From Trematomus loennbergii (lineage: Eukaryota; Chordata; Actinopteri; Perciformes; Nototheniidae): DNA of 64,000 nucleotides. Of this stretch, positions 63,974 through 64,000 are shown one piece after another. The stretch spans positions 21,178,001-21,242,000 of the forward strand of contig JAAOOA010000026.1 in assembly GCA_012861695.1 (NCBI GenBank). Reading direction: 5' to 3'. The notes below the pieces were generated by a model. The model was given only the letters and a program-made list of their open reading frames with translations. It was not told where the DNA came from and ran no database searches. The position numbers and the translations under genes are program-made. The stretch's first letter is position 1; each line of letters begins with the position of its first letter.

Positions 63974-64000
63974 GGTAGCATTATGTCCAGCTAGCATGCT

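Overview
The window is eukaryotic DNA, almost certainly from a teleost fish. It has short GT-AG exons in two vertebrate junction/synapse genes, long (CA)n, (GA)n and (TG)n microsatellites, and a fish-type mix of mobile elements (Tc1/mariner, hAT, PIF-Harbinger and piggyBac relics, L2-like and I-like LINEs, tRNA-headed SINEs, a Ty3/Gypsy retrotransposon).

Layout. 1-4860 (+) holds the last seven exons of apba1 (Mint1/X11 adaptor: end of the PTB domain, two PDZ domains, C-terminus ending PVYI). 5960-36217 (-) holds an essentially complete tjp2 (ZO-2 tight-junction scaffold): 23 shared coding exons plus three alternative N-termini, with a possible further promoter near 41.5-41.8 kb. The two genes converge tail to tail across about 2.8 kb that is mostly tjp2 3' UTR. 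I called apba1 and tjp2, not apba2 and tjp1, because the scaffold reads as ZO-2 (Arg/Ser/Asp-rich PDZ1-PDZ2 linker, C-terminus ending DTEL) and because TJP2 and APBA1 are near neighbours in human. 42-63 kb is accessory DNA. It includes a hAT MITE (41996-42355), a possible TATA promoter (45731), a Tc1 element with about 200-bp inverted repeats (47181-48784), a Gypsy element with two identical-looking 172-bp LTRs (48993-53709), an L2-like LINE (54843-55626) that starts at the splice donor of exon 4 of a broken THAP-domain gene (55628 to about 56930), an I-like LINE relic (59239-59935) and Harbinger gene remnants (60694-62060). The right edge has one unassigned candidate exon (63197-63377) and a 23-bp minisatellite.

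Main oddity. Reading frames are broken repeatedly by what looks like loss of one base. I count two in apba1, seven in tjp2 and three in the Gypsy gag-pol, nearly all at runs of the same base. In every affected tjp2 and apba1 exon, the exon length differs from the splice-phase expectation by exactly the number of inferred lost bases. Because conserved genes and a recent transposon share the pattern, I read it as sequence or assembly error rather than gene decay. Anyone using this window for protein prediction should expect false frameshifts.

The most notable biology is the set of alternative first exons of tjp2, the THAP gene cut by a LINE at a splice site, and a 3' tail shared between a LINE relic and a family of tRNA-derived SINEs. 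I did not find a clearly new multi-gene system.
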